A stretch of 64,000 nucleotides of DNA from an uncultured Lachnospiraceae bacterium (GTDB lineage: Bacteria; Bacillota; Clostridia; Lachnospirales; Lachnospiraceae): NCBI GenBank assembly GCA_934293375.1, contig CAKQYS010000001.1, positions 124,001-188,000 of the forward strand, written 5' to 3'. This document shows positions 8,261 through 16,502 of the stretch, piece by piece (the first letter of the stretch is position 1; each line of letters starts with the position of its first letter). The position numbers were made by a program, and so were the translations under genes. The notes beneath the pieces are model-generated. The model did not search any database, was not told the origin of the DNA, and worked only from the letters and a program-made list of their open reading frames with translations.

Positions 8261-9034
8261 ATGAGTAGTATCGATGTCAAGCTGACAGCGTTTGAGGGAC
8301 CGCTGGATCTGCTGTTATTTCTAATCGAAAAAAACAAAGTAAATATATATGATATTCCGATCGTGACGATCACAGAACAGTATCTGGCATATGTCAATCA
8401 GATGGAGCAAAATGATATGGATGTCATGAGTGAGTTCCTTGTAATGGCAGCTACATTGATTCGGATTAAGGCTAAGATGCTGCTTCCAAGTCAGGAGAAG
8501 GAAGACGAGGATGAAGAGGATCCAAGAGAAGAACTTGTCAGAAGACTTTTAGAATATAAGATGTACAAATATGCGGCGTATGAGCTTCGGGATATGCAGA
8601 TGGATGCAGGGATGGCTGTTTACAAAAAGCCAACGATTCCAAAGGAAGTGAAGCAGTACAAGGAAGAGATCGATCCGGCAGCTTTAGTGGATGGCATGAC
8701 ACTTGCGAAATTGCAGGAGATATTTAAATCTGTTATGCGTAAACAAGTAGATAAGATGGATCCGATCAGAAGTAAGTTCGGTACGATTGCACGAGATGAG
8801 GTGACAGTCGAGGATAAGATGAATGAGATTCGAGAGACCGTCCGTGGATTAAAGGGGATCAGCTTTCGGACTTTGTTGGATATTCAGGCTAGTAAACTGA
8901 ATGTGATCGTGACATTTATGTCAATACTGGAATTAATGAAAGTGGGTGCGATTATGATTCGTCAGGAAGAGACATTCGGTGATATTGTAATTGATTCGCT
9001 GGATACGGTGGAAGTACAGGAAGAGACAGTGTGA
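8261..9034 (+). CDS. scpA: Segregation and condensation protein A
   Basis: A 257-residue kleisin subunit of the SMC-ScpAB condensin complex, which compacts and segregates the chromosome. The N-terminal SMC-binding helix region FEGPLDLLLFLIEKNKVNIYDIPI is the classic ScpA signature. An acidic linker (EKEDEDEEDPREELVRRLLEYKMYKYAA) follows, and the C-terminal winged helix (FRTLLDIQASKLNVIVTFMSILELMKVGAI) is complete. AAGGA lies 6-10 bases before ATG 8261. Its stop lies 10 bases before the scpB start, so the two subunits are made from one transcript. Confidence 0.96.
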   Translation: MSSIDVKLTAFEGPLDLLLFLIEKNKVNIYDIPIVTITEQYLAYVNQMEQNDMDVMSEFLVMAATLIRIKAKMLLPSQEKEDEDEEDPREELVRRLLEYKMYKYAAYELRDMQMDAGMAVYKKPTIPKEVKQYKEEIDPAALVDGMTLAKLQEIFKSVMRKQVDKMDPIRSKFGTIARDEVTVEDKMNEIRETVRGLKGISFRTLLDIQASKLNVIVTFMSILELMKVGAIMIRQEETFGDIVIDSLDTVEVQEETV

Positions 9035-9044
9035 GGATAATAAA

Positions 9045-9632
9045 ATGGAAATAATCAATTTAAAAGCTGCAGTGGAGGCAGTACTGTTTTCCGTTGGCGA
9101 GGCTGTAGCAGTGGATCGTCTGGCCACAGCATTAGAGACAGATGAAACAGAGATCAAAAAAACAGTGGAGGCTCTGGCAGAAGATTATAAGAACACAGAC
9201 AGAGGAATCCGGATCGTGCAGATAGAGGATTCTTATCAGCTATGTACGAAACATGAGTATTATGATGTATTATCATCGGTTGTCAATCTGCCGAAAAAAC
9301 ATGTGCTTACGGATGTTTTGCTGGAGACATTGTCGATCATTGCCTACAAGCAGCCTATTACCAGAATGGAAATAGAGGCAATACGGGGCGTTTCATGTGT
9401 GCACGCGGTCAATAAGCTGGTTGAATACAATCTTGTGTGCGAGGTTGGAAGACTGGATGCTGTAGGTCATCCGATTCTGTTTGGCACGACGGATGATTTC
9501 CTGCGCAGTTTTGGAGTGGAATCTAAAGATGATCTTCCAATCATTACTGCAGATAAGATTGCAGATTTTAAACAACAGGCGGAAGAAGAAGCAGAACTGG
9601 AACTGATAAAGAGAGAAGAAGACAGCGAATAG
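9045..9632 (+). CDS. scpB: Segregation and condensation protein B
   Basis: A 195-residue partner of ScpA in the SMC condensin complex. It consists of two winged-helix domains. The sequence MEIINLKAAVEAVLFSVGEAV and the later LLETLSIIAYKQPITRMEIEAIRGV are typical family blocks. The GRLDAVGHPILFGTTDDFLRSFG segment near the C-terminus is also conserved. A longer frame beginning at 8991 overlaps scpA, but the start at ATG 9045 matches other ScpB proteins and has AGGA at 9033-9036. Confidence 0.95.
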   Translation: MEIINLKAAVEAVLFSVGEAVAVDRLATALETDETEIKKTVEALAEDYKNTDRGIRIVQIEDSYQLCTKHEYYDVLSSVVNLPKKHVLTDVLLETLSIIAYKQPITRMEIEAIRGVSCVHAVNKLVEYNLVCEVGRLDAVGHPILFGTTDDFLRSFGVESKDDLPIITADKIADFKQQAEEEAELELIKREEDSE

Positions 9633-9643
9633 GAGAGATACAA

Positions 9644-10399
9644 ATGATTAGAATAGACCATGTTAACAAAACCTATCATGGTTCAGATGTCAAGGCAGTA
9701 TCGGATCTGAATTTTAAGGTAGAAGATGGAGAGATCGTTGGATTTATTGGACCGAATGGTGCCGGTAAAACAACAACGATCAAGATGTTGACAGGTATTC
9801 TGAAGCCGGATAGTGGATCGGTGCAGATTGATGCATATGATATGTTGCAGCAGCCGTTAGAGGCGAAGAGAGTGATCGGATATATAGCAGATAGTCCGGA
9901 TATGTTCTTACGACTTACCGGTCTGGAGTTTATTCAGTTTATGGCAGATATTTATCAGGTTCCCAAAGAAGATAGACAAGAGCGTATTACCGAGCTTGCA
10001 ACCCGGTTTGATATTTTGCATGCACTTGATAAACCTATGCAGTCGTATTCACATGGCATGCGTCAGAAAATGATGGTAACAGCGGCGTTGGTACATAATC
10101 CAAAGGTATGGATTTTAGATGAACCGTTGACAGGACTGGATCCGAAGTCAGCATTCGCATTAAAACAAATGATGCGGGAGCATGCAGATGCAGGTAATTC
10201 TGTTTTGTTTTCTACACATGTTCTGGAAGTTGCGGAGAAATTGTGTGATAGGGTTGTGATCATTACCCATGGAACCGTATTATTTGAAGGTCCTTTAAGT
10301 GAGTTATATGATGCATATCCGAATCTGGATATGGAGCAGATTTTTTTGGAGATAACGAAAGATGATACAGTATTGGAGCCTAGTGAGGGTGTTAACTAA
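9644..10399 (+). CDS. ABC transporter ATP-binding protein
   Basis: A 251-residue nucleotide-binding subunit. Walker A is GPNGAGKTTT at about residue 38, the signature is YSHGMRQKM, and Walker B is VWILDEPLTGLDP, followed by the D-loop and the switch histidine in STHVLE. This arrangement is of the drug/antibiotic exporter (ABC-2-like) type. The next gene encodes a polytopic protein whose frame overlaps this one, so they make one exporter. The substrate cannot be predicted. AGGAGAG at 9631-9637 serves ATG 9644, 11 bases after scpB, so transcription may continue from the scpAB promoter. Confidence 0.93.
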   Translation: MIRIDHVNKTYHGSDVKAVSDLNFKVEDGEIVGFIGPNGAGKTTTIKMLTGILKPDSGSVQIDAYDMLQQPLEAKRVIGYIADSPDMFLRLTGLEFIQFMADIYQVPKEDRQERITELATRFDILHALDKPMQSYSHGMRQKMMVTAALVHNPKVWILDEPLTGLDPKSAFALKQMMREHADAGNSVLFSTHVLEVAEKLCDRVVIITHGTVLFEGPLSELYDAYPNLDMEQIFLEITKDDTVLEPSEGVN

Positions 10400-12032
10400 A
10401 TCACTCAGTATGAGTCGTCCACAGGATAAACGGCGCAGAGTTATGATGATGATTCTGGGTCTGTTTGGTGTGTTTGGCGTTTTGCTTCCGGTAACATTTG
10501 TGAGCGGACTGATCGTAAAACTGATGACAGAGACGCTGATTCCGCTTGGTTGTGAGAGTATGGGCGTTGAACTGATGTTTGATGTGATTTCCGTATTTAC
10601 CATGATATTTGGTGTACATGTTATATTGAATGAATTTTATTTTTCAAACGATCTTGAGTATATTTTGCCATTACCGTTTAAACCATATCAGGTGGCTGCT
10701 GCTAAATTTACCGCGGCGTTTACTGCAGAAAATATGATGCAGTTCATGCTCTCGCTTGCCAGTGTGATCGGTTTTGGCATTGCGGCAAAGATGCCGGTGA
10801 TTTCATGGCTGCTGGCGGTTGTTGGAATTGTGACGATTCCGATTGTGCCGATGTTATATTGTGCAATGATCAGTATGCTGGTTATGTATTTTACAAGGAT
10901 CATACGGAATAAAGAAGTGATCCAGCGAATCTCTACGATTCTCGTGTTTGTGATCGTATTGATCATTGTGGGTTCTATTACAACAATTCAGAATCTGGAT
11001 ATTGATCATTATGTAGAAGCACTCGTATCCAATGATCAGACCTTTTTCAAGGTGATGAGGATCGTATTTCCGACGATTCCGTTGTTTGTAAGAACATTTG
11101 CCAGTCATAGCCTGCTGGCGTTGGTAGAATATGTTCTGGTTACAGTTGTATTTATCTGCATTTTTTTAGTGATTGCACATTTTACATATTATGATGGTTT
11201 GATCGGTTTGTCTGCCGCAGGAACAAAGAAGAAGAGAGATACGATTACAAAGAAGCTTGCAGGACTGAAAATGCACAGCCCGGCGTGGGCGTTATTCAGT
11301 AAGGAAGTAAAAGTGCTTCTTCGGACACCTCCTTTTTTCATCAATTGCGTGGCCATTAATTTTATGTGGCCGGTGTTTGTCTATGCGATGCTTAAGATTT
11401 CACACCAACAGTGGACATTTCACGAACTACGCATGATGTACCTGGTGAGTCATGATGTAAGACTTCAACTGATGATCCCATTGATTGTGACAGGTTTATC
11501 GTTACTGATGACTGCGATCAATAGCATTGGGTCCAATGCGATTTCCAGAGAAGGAAGTGCTTTTTCATATATGAAGTATATTCCGATTCCCTATTCGGTA
11601 CAATGGAATGTAAAGGCGATGGTCAGTATATGCTTTTCTGCAGTCGGGATCTGGGTCTTTGTGCTTCCGGTATTGATTTATATGGGAATGGGTCCGGAAC
11701 GGCTTTTAATGAACATGGTGTTGTCTGTACTATGTATGATGATGGTAACCTATACGGGAATTCTGATTGATTCGATGCAGCCAAAACTGATCTGGGATGA
11801 TGAAATGAGTGCACTTCGTGAGAATTATAATACTTTCTACAATATGGCAATTGCAATTGTCGAGGCAGTCGTATTATGTGGCGGTGGTTTTTTGTTGGTG
11901 TGTCAGACTAACATCAGTATTGCAGACCTCTACAATCTTTTGCTTTTGCTTGTGGGGATGGGAAATGTGATCGTACTATACAGAACTTATAAGAATCAAT
12001 ATCGTAATATAGCAGAGCAGGAGGAGACTTAG
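10362..12032 (+). CDS. ABC exporter permease, large polytopic membrane protein
   Basis: A protein of up to 556 residues with about ten or more hydrophobic segments spread over its length. It resembles the ABC exporter permeases that are paired with single ATPases in Firmicutes. The loop near residue 290 is basic (GTKKKRDTITKKLAGLKMHSP). The frame overlaps the ATPase gene by 38 bases. The ATG at 10362 has GGAG 10 bases upstream. In-frame GTG codons at 10383 and 10389 are alternative starts with a GGAG at 10375-10378, so the N-terminus is uncertain by up to nine residues. The stop overlaps by 4 bases with that of the convergent Lrp-type gene. Confidence 0.85.
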   Translation: MIQYWSLVRVLTKSLSMSRPQDKRRRVMMMILGLFGVFGVLLPVTFVSGLIVKLMTETLIPLGCESMGVELMFDVISVFTMIFGVHVILNEFYFSNDLEYILPLPFKPYQVAAAKFTAAFTAENMMQFMLSLASVIGFGIAAKMPVISWLLAVVGIVTIPIVPMLYCAMISMLVMYFTRIIRNKEVIQRISTILVFVIVLIIVGSITTIQNLDIDHYVEALVSNDQTFFKVMRIVFPTIPLFVRTFASHSLLALVEYVLVTVVFICIFLVIAHFTYYDGLIGLSAAGTKKKRDTITKKLAGLKMHSPAWALFSKEVKVLLRTPPFFINCVAINFMWPVFVYAMLKISHQQWTFHELRMMYLVSHDVRLQLMIPLIVTGLSLLMTAINSIGSNAISREGSAFSYMKYIPIPYSVQWNVKAMVSICFSAVGIWVFVLPVLIYMGMGPERLLMNMVLSVLCMMMVTYTGILIDSMQPKLIWDDEMSALRENYNTFYNMAIAIVEAVVLCGGGFLLVCQTNISIADLYNLLLLLVGMGNVIVLYRTYKNQYRNIAEQEET

Positions 12033-12481
12033 TTCTCCTGCGAGCTTGCCATAATATCTACTCCACGCGGTGGTACAGGTGTGGAGAATACAATCTGTGT
12101 TTCAGTATTTCCAAAACGCTGCAGATGTCCTATAAAAGTATCAAGATCCATTGTGCTCTTAAAAGCAACTTTGATCAGCATGGAATAAGCACCGGTAATA
12201 CAGTTGCATTCCAGTACATTTGGACATGACTCGATAAATGGATAAAAGCTAGGTTTTTGCTTTGGATCGAGTGCCATATTGATAAATGCAGTTACATGAT
12301 AATCTATTTGCACAGCGTCAATGGCAGCATGATAACCGGTGATGATCCCGGCGTTCTCTAAGCGTTCGATTCTTGCAGAGACTGCAGGGGATGACAGATA
12401 TACCTGGCTTGCCAGATATTTCAGTGGGTATCTTGCATTTTCCTGTAATAAATGTATCAGCTTGTGGTCGATAGCGTCCAT
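12029..12481 (-). CDS. Lrp/AsnC family transcriptional regulator
   Basis: A 150-residue regulator. The N-terminal helix-turn-helix reads DAIDHKLIHLLQENARYPLK, then LASQVYLSSPAVSARIERLE and a GIITGYHA wing. The C-terminal half is the RAM/ligand-binding domain (VLECNCITGAYSMLIKVAF, then DLDTFIGHLQRFGNTETQIVFSTPV). Such proteins form octamers that sense amino acids. A GTG at 12490 is in frame, but AGGAAG lies against it; 8 bases separate the same site from the ATG at 12481, which is preferred. The target genes are unknown. The leader contains a strong hairpin followed by a T-rich run. Confidence 0.9.
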   Translation of the reverse strand: MDAIDHKLIHLLQENARYPLKYLASQVYLSSPAVSARIERLENAGIITGYHAAIDAVQIDYHVTAFINMALDPKQKPSFYPFIESCPNVLECNCITGAYSMLIKVAFKSTMDLDTFIGHLQRFGNTETQIVFSTPVPPRGVDIMASSQEN

Positions 12482-12511
12482 ATGAATCACTTCCTATTCT
12501 ATGTATTGATT

Positions 12512-12555
12512 GAAAAACAAAAAAGGGAGTGTTTCATATTATGAAACACTCCCTT
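12512..12555 (-). terminator. Hairpin plus T-run in the leader of the Lrp/AsnC gene
   Basis: AAGGGAGTGTTTCAT (12523-12537) and its perfect complement (12541-12555) enclose a 3-base loop. Read on the minus strand the 15-bp stem is followed by a T-rich run (12522-12512). It lies between the predicted promoter of the regulator and its start, so it may act as an attenuator or protect the 5' end. Confidence 0.7.
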
Positions 12556-12569
12556 GCGTTTATAGCGTT

Positions 12570-12598
12570 ATTATAGGAGATATAGTTAAGAAAATCAA
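12570..12598 (-). promoter_or_regulatory. Predicted sigma-A promoter of the Lrp/AsnC gene
   Basis: On the minus strand TTGATT (12598-12593), a 17-base spacer and TATAAT (12575-12570) form a near-consensus promoter. The transcript would begin about 7 bases before the 15-bp hairpin at 12555-12523. Confidence 0.65.
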
Positions 12599-12634
12599 GT
12601 GTTTTTTTGAAAAAATATATTTTGGAGAGAAATT

Positions 12635-13366
12635 ATGGAAAATCAGCCAGTACGGTTAAATAAATATTTGAGTGATGCCGGGTTATGTTCGCGTAGGGAA
12701 GCCGATCGACTGATTGCATCAGGATGTGTTTGTGTCAATGGGATGCCGGCACAGAAGGGGATGCGTATTAGCAGGCATGATACTGTTACACTACATGGGA
12801 AGACTGTGAAACCGGTACATGATCTTATCATTCTTGCGTATCATAAGCCTGTAGGAGTGGTATGTACTGCAGATGTACGGGAAGCTGACCGGGTATACAA
12901 TCATTTGCATTTTCCGCAGAAGCTTAAATATATTGGCCGATTGGACAAACAGTCTGAAGGACTTTTACTGTTTACAAATCAGGGCAGTTTCGCAGATGCG
13001 ATAGCAAAAGCAGGAAATCGGCATGAGAAGGAATATGAGGTATATGTGGATAAACCGATTACGGATGGATTCTTGTCTAAGATGCGGCAGGGAATGGATA
13101 TTGAAATTGACGATAGGATATATCAGACAAGACCGTGTACGGTAGAAAAAATAGATAAAAATCACTTTCGTATTGTTTTGACGCAAGGGTTTAACCGGCA
13201 GATCAGAAGAATGTGTGGGGCATGTGGGTATCATGTCAGAGCTTTGAAGCGTATCAGAGTGATGAATGTCAGACTCGGTGATCTTGCGGTAGATGCATAT
13301 CGTATGATTGAAGGGGAGGAAAGGGAAGAATTGATACGGCAGACCGGGATTCGTCAATTCCATTGA
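12635..13366 (+). CDS. RluF/RluB-type pseudouridine synthase
   Basis: A 243-residue enzyme of the RsuA/RluB family that converts a uridine in rRNA to pseudouridine. The N-terminal S4 RNA-binding domain reads VRLNKYLSDAGLCSRREADRLI. The catalytic aspartate lies in GRLDKQSEGLLLFTNQG, and NRQIRRMCGACGYHVRALKRIRVMN is the conserved C-terminal block. The short N-terminal S4 fusion and the final segment are most like RluF (23S rRNA position 2604 in Escherichia coli), but the target site cannot be assigned with certainty. TTGGAGAG at 12622-12629 serves ATG 12635. The stop is followed closely by the ligase gene. Confidence 0.88.
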   Translation: MENQPVRLNKYLSDAGLCSRREADRLIASGCVCVNGMPAQKGMRISRHDTVTLHGKTVKPVHDLIILAYHKPVGVVCTADVREADRVYNHLHFPQKLKYIGRLDKQSEGLLLFTNQGSFADAIAKAGNRHEKEYEVYVDKPITDGFLSKMRQGMDIEIDDRIYQTRPCTVEKIDKNHFRIVLTQGFNRQIRRMCGACGYHVRALKRIRVMNVRLGDLAVDAYRMIEGEEREELIRQTGIRQFH

Positions 13367-13392
13367 TGGCTGTTAGAAAGGGAGATAGAGAT

Positions 13393-15363
13393 ATGACACA
13401 GAATGAATGTGATAGAATGAAGATGCTGGTAGAGCAGTTGAATATGGCAAGCAGGGCTTATTATCAGGAAGATCGTGAGCTGATGTCCAATTATGAATAT
13501 GATGCATTGTATGATGAACTGGTGGCATTAGAACAGAAGACGGGAACAATATATGCAAACAGTCCGACACAACATGTTGGCTATGAGGTTGTCAGTGAAC
13601 TGCCTAAAGAAAGACATCCATCCAGGATGCTTTCATTAGACAAGACGAAGGAGGTAGAGGCACTTCGTTCTTTTCTTGGCAGCCACGCCGGTGTTTTATC
13701 CTGGAAGATGGATGGCCTGACGGTGGTCCTCACATATCGGAATGGTGAGTTGTACAAGGCAGTGACAAGAGGCAATGGTGAGATCGGAGAAGTGATCACA
13801 AATAATGCCAGAACTTTTGTTAATATTCCAAGGCATATTGCCTATCAGGGTGAATTGGTGATTCGAGGAGAGGCTGTAATCAAATACTCGGATTTTGAGA
13901 AGATCAATGCACAGATTCAGGATATAGATGCCAAATACAAGAATCCAAGAAATCTGTGCAGCGGTACAGTAAGACAGCTGAATAATGAGATTACGGCAAA
14001 ACGAAATGTCCATTTTTTCGCGTTTAATCTTGTAGATGTTGCAGGCGTGGACTTTCAGAATTCTGTGATGAAAAAGTTTGCATGGCTGACACAGCTCGGA
14101 TTTGAGGTTGTAGAGCATGAATTGGTGACAGCGGATACGATTGCGGATGCAGTGTCCGGTTTTGCCGATAGAATACAGTCAAATGATTTTCCGTCTGATG
14201 GACTGGTGTTATTATTTGATGATCTGCAGTATGGAAAAAATCTTGGTACGACTGCTAAATTTCCAAGGGATTCCATTGCGTTTAAGTGGAAGGATGAGAC
14301 TGCTGTAACGACATTGCAGTATATTGAATGGAGTCCGTCAAGGACAGGACTGATCAATCCGGTAGCCGTGTTTGATACAGTGGAATTGGAAGGGACGGAA
14401 GTCAGCCGTGCAAGTGTGCATAATGTCAGTATTTTAGAAGAACTGGAACTGATGCCGAAAGACCGGATTTCAGTCTATAAGGCAAATATGATCATTCCGC
14501 AGATTGCAGAAAATATGTCAAAGCAGGAACATGCAACACATGTGATTGATATCCCTGCATTTTGTCCGGCATGCGGTAATGAGACCAGTATTCAGGATGA
14601 AAATGGAACCAGAACGCTTGTGTGTTTAAATCCGCTCTGCAGTGCTAAAAAACATAAGCTGTTTGCACATTATGTGTCCCGAAATGCCATGAATATTGAC
14701 GGATTGTCAGAGATGACACTGGAGCGATTGATTTCATGCGGTTATTTATCAGAATTGTATGATCTGTATCATTTATCAGATTACCATGATGAAATCGTTG
14801 CAATGGATGGATTTGGAGAGCGGTCCTATGAAAATATGATGCAGTCGATTGCAGTATCCCAAACTACATCAGCTTCCAGATTTTTATACAGTCTTGGTGT
14901 GCCAAATGTTGGAGTGGCGAATGCCAAGATGATTGCCAGACATTTCCATAATGATATAGATGCAATCTGTCATGCAGTATGCGAAGATCTGGTGGAGATT
15001 GAAGGCGTTGGAGATGTGATGGCGACCGCATATGTAGAGTATTTTGCAAATGCACATAATCAGGAGGTGATTACCAGACTTTTGCCGTATCTTACATTCC
15101 ATGAAGAGGAGGAAACGGCAGAGCAGACACTCTCAGGTCTGACATTCGTGGTGACAGGCTCTTTGGAACATTATGCGAATCGGGACGCGCTCAAGGAATC
15201 AATTGAAAGACGTGGTGGAAAGGTTTCGGGATCGGTGTCTTCGAGGACCAGCTACCTGATCAATAATGATACGATGTCCAATTCATCAAAAAACAAAAAG
15301 GCAAAAGATCTTGGTGTTGAAATACTGTCAGAAAATGCATTTATAGATCGTTTCGGGGCGTAA
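13393..15363 (+). CDS. ligA: Divergent NAD-dependent DNA ligase (LigA family)
   Basis: A 656-residue protein with the full LigA layout: Ia domain (ASRAYYQEDRELMSNYEYDALYDEL), adenylation domain, OB fold, a Cys4 zinc finger (CPACG ... CLNPLC), helix-hairpin-helix repeats and a C-terminal BRCT (LSGLTFVVTGSLEHYANRDAL). The adenylated lysine is K105 in KMDG. Several residues differ from textbook LigA: the Glu two places before the lysine is Ser, the TRGDG segment reads TRGNG, and the motif IV lysine of DGVVIKV is Leu in DGLVLLF. ATG 13393 with GGAG 8 bases upstream is preferred over the codon at 13363. It may be a second, specialised ligase rather than the only one. Confidence 0.88.
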   Translation: MTQNECDRMKMLVEQLNMASRAYYQEDRELMSNYEYDALYDELVALEQKTGTIYANSPTQHVGYEVVSELPKERHPSRMLSLDKTKEVEALRSFLGSHAGVLSWKMDGLTVVLTYRNGELYKAVTRGNGEIGEVITNNARTFVNIPRHIAYQGELVIRGEAVIKYSDFEKINAQIQDIDAKYKNPRNLCSGTVRQLNNEITAKRNVHFFAFNLVDVAGVDFQNSVMKKFAWLTQLGFEVVEHELVTADTIADAVSGFADRIQSNDFPSDGLVLLFDDLQYGKNLGTTAKFPRDSIAFKWKDETAVTTLQYIEWSPSRTGLINPVAVFDTVELEGTEVSRASVHNVSILEELELMPKDRISVYKANMIIPQIAENMSKQEHATHVIDIPAFCPACGNETSIQDENGTRTLVCLNPLCSAKKHKLFAHYVSRNAMNIDGLSEMTLERLISCGYLSELYDLYHLSDYHDEIVAMDGFGERSYENMMQSIAVSQTTSASRFLYSLGVPNVGVANAKMIARHFHNDIDAICHAVCEDLVEIEGVGDVMATAYVEYFANAHNQEVITRLLPYLTFHEEEETAEQTLSGLTFVVTGSLEHYANRDALKESIERRGGKVSGSVSSRTSYLINNDTMSNSSKNKKAKDLGVEILSENAFIDRFGA

Positions 15364-15379
15364 AGATCCGGTGGTCTGC

Positions 15380-15408
15380 TTGCCTGAATATATGATTTGT
15401 GATATAAT
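15380..15408 (+). promoter_or_regulatory. Predicted sigma-A promoter of metA
   Basis: TTGCCT (15380-15385), a 17-base spacer and TATAAT (15403-15408) lie 26 bases before metA. No S-box or T-box fits in the 70-base gap. Confidence 0.7.
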
Positions 15409-15433
15409 AGAACATTAGAATTGAGGTGAAAGT

Positions 15434-16339
15434 ATGCCAATCAGAATAGATAATGATTTACCTGTTAAGAAAATATTAGAGGAAGAAAATATATTTGTTA
15501 TGGACGAGCACCGGGCGATGAACCAGGATATCAGACCACTTGAGATTCTGATCCTGAATCTGATGCCTCTAAAGGAGGATACAGAGTTGAATCTGTTTCG
15601 GAGCCTTTCGAATACGCCGCTTCAGGTTAATATTACCTTGATCCGCACAAAAACCTATGAAAGCACCCATGTATCGAAGGGGCATTTGGAGCGATTTTAT
15701 ACGACATTCGATAAGATCAGAAATCGTAAGTTTGATGGATTTATCATTACAGGTGCACCTGTGGAACAGATGGATTTTGAAGAGGTGGAATACTGGGAAG
15801 AGTTGACGGAGCTTATGGATTGGTCAGAGAAGAATGTGACATCCACCATGCATATTTGCTGGGGCGCACAGGCTGGGTTGTATTACCGTTATGGAATTCC
15901 GAAATACGAGCTTGCCGAGAAGATCTCTGGTGTGTATAGATATCACACATTTCATAGAAAGACACCGCTGGTGCGCGGGTTTGATGATTCTTTCCTGGTA
16001 CCACAGTCGCGTTATACCGAGGTTAGACGGGAAGATATCGAAAAGGATGCAAGACTGGAGATTGTAGCGGATTCTGAGGAGACGGGACCATATCTGATCA
16101 TTGGAGATGGTGGCAAGAACATATTTGTGACCGGACATCCGGAATACGATGTTATGACATTGGATCAGGAGTATAAACGGGATATGAAGCGTGGACTGCA
16201 TCCAAAGCTTCCGGTCAATTATTATCCGGATGATAATCCGGATAATAAGCCGATGAAGACATGGAGATGTCATGCGAATACGCTGTATGCGAATTTCCTG
16301 AATTATTATGTTTATCAGGTAACACCGTATCAATTATAA
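15434..16339 (+). CDS. metA: Homoserine O-acetyltransferase (MetA family)
   Basis: A 301-residue enzyme that acylates homoserine at the start of methionine synthesis. The N-terminus (MPIRIDNDLPVKKILEEENIF) and the catalytic cysteine in ICWGAQAGLYYRYGIPKY are diagnostic, and the His and Glu of the triad lie in FVTGHPEYD. Residue 111 is Glu (TGAPVE). In this family Glu111 has been tied to acetyl-CoA use and Gly111 to succinyl-CoA, so the acetyl-transferring version is inferred despite the usual succinyltransferase label. GAGGTG lies 6 bases before ATG 15434. metF lies 4.4 kb downstream, also in methionine metabolism. Confidence 0.95.
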   Translation: MPIRIDNDLPVKKILEEENIFVMDEHRAMNQDIRPLEILILNLMPLKEDTELNLFRSLSNTPLQVNITLIRTKTYESTHVSKGHLERFYTTFDKIRNRKFDGFIITGAPVEQMDFEEVEYWEELTELMDWSEKNVTSTMHICWGAQAGLYYRYGIPKYELAEKISGVYRYHTFHRKTPLVRGFDDSFLVPQSRYTEVRREDIEKDARLEIVADSEETGPYLIIGDGGKNIFVTGHPEYDVMTLDQEYKRDMKRGLHPKLPVNYYPDDNPDNKPMKTWRCHANTLYANFLNYYVYQVTPYQL

Positions 16340-16436
16340 AATATTTATAAAAAAGATATAAACTCAATATTAAATATTGCAATTCTTAAAATTTCTTAGA
16401 CCAGAATTGACTGTTTTTTACGAATATGTAAGTAGG

Positions 16437-16482
16437 GTCTTATATAATGGGATATTTTATTCTGTTATATAGGACTTTTTTT
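16437..16482 (+). terminator. Hairpin with T-run between metA and the LytTR gene
   Basis: GTCTTATATAA (16437-16447) pairs with TTATATAGGAC (16465-16475) over 11 bp including one G-U. Seven T residues follow (16476-16482). It is 98 bases after metA and only 20 bases before the next start. It could end metA transcription or attenuate the regulator gene. Confidence 0.6.
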
Positions 16483-16502
16483 ATTTATGGAGGGCACTTA
16501 AG

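Noticed and set aside
12015..12045. A shared terminator at the convergent ends of the ABC permease and the Lrp/AsnC gene
   Set aside because: A GCAGGAG/CTCCTGC pairing exists, but it has no T-run on either side and lies within both coding ends.
15364..15433. An S-box (SAM) riboswitch before metA
   Set aside because: The gap is only 70 bases and holds a promoter and ribosome site; no S-box motif is visible.
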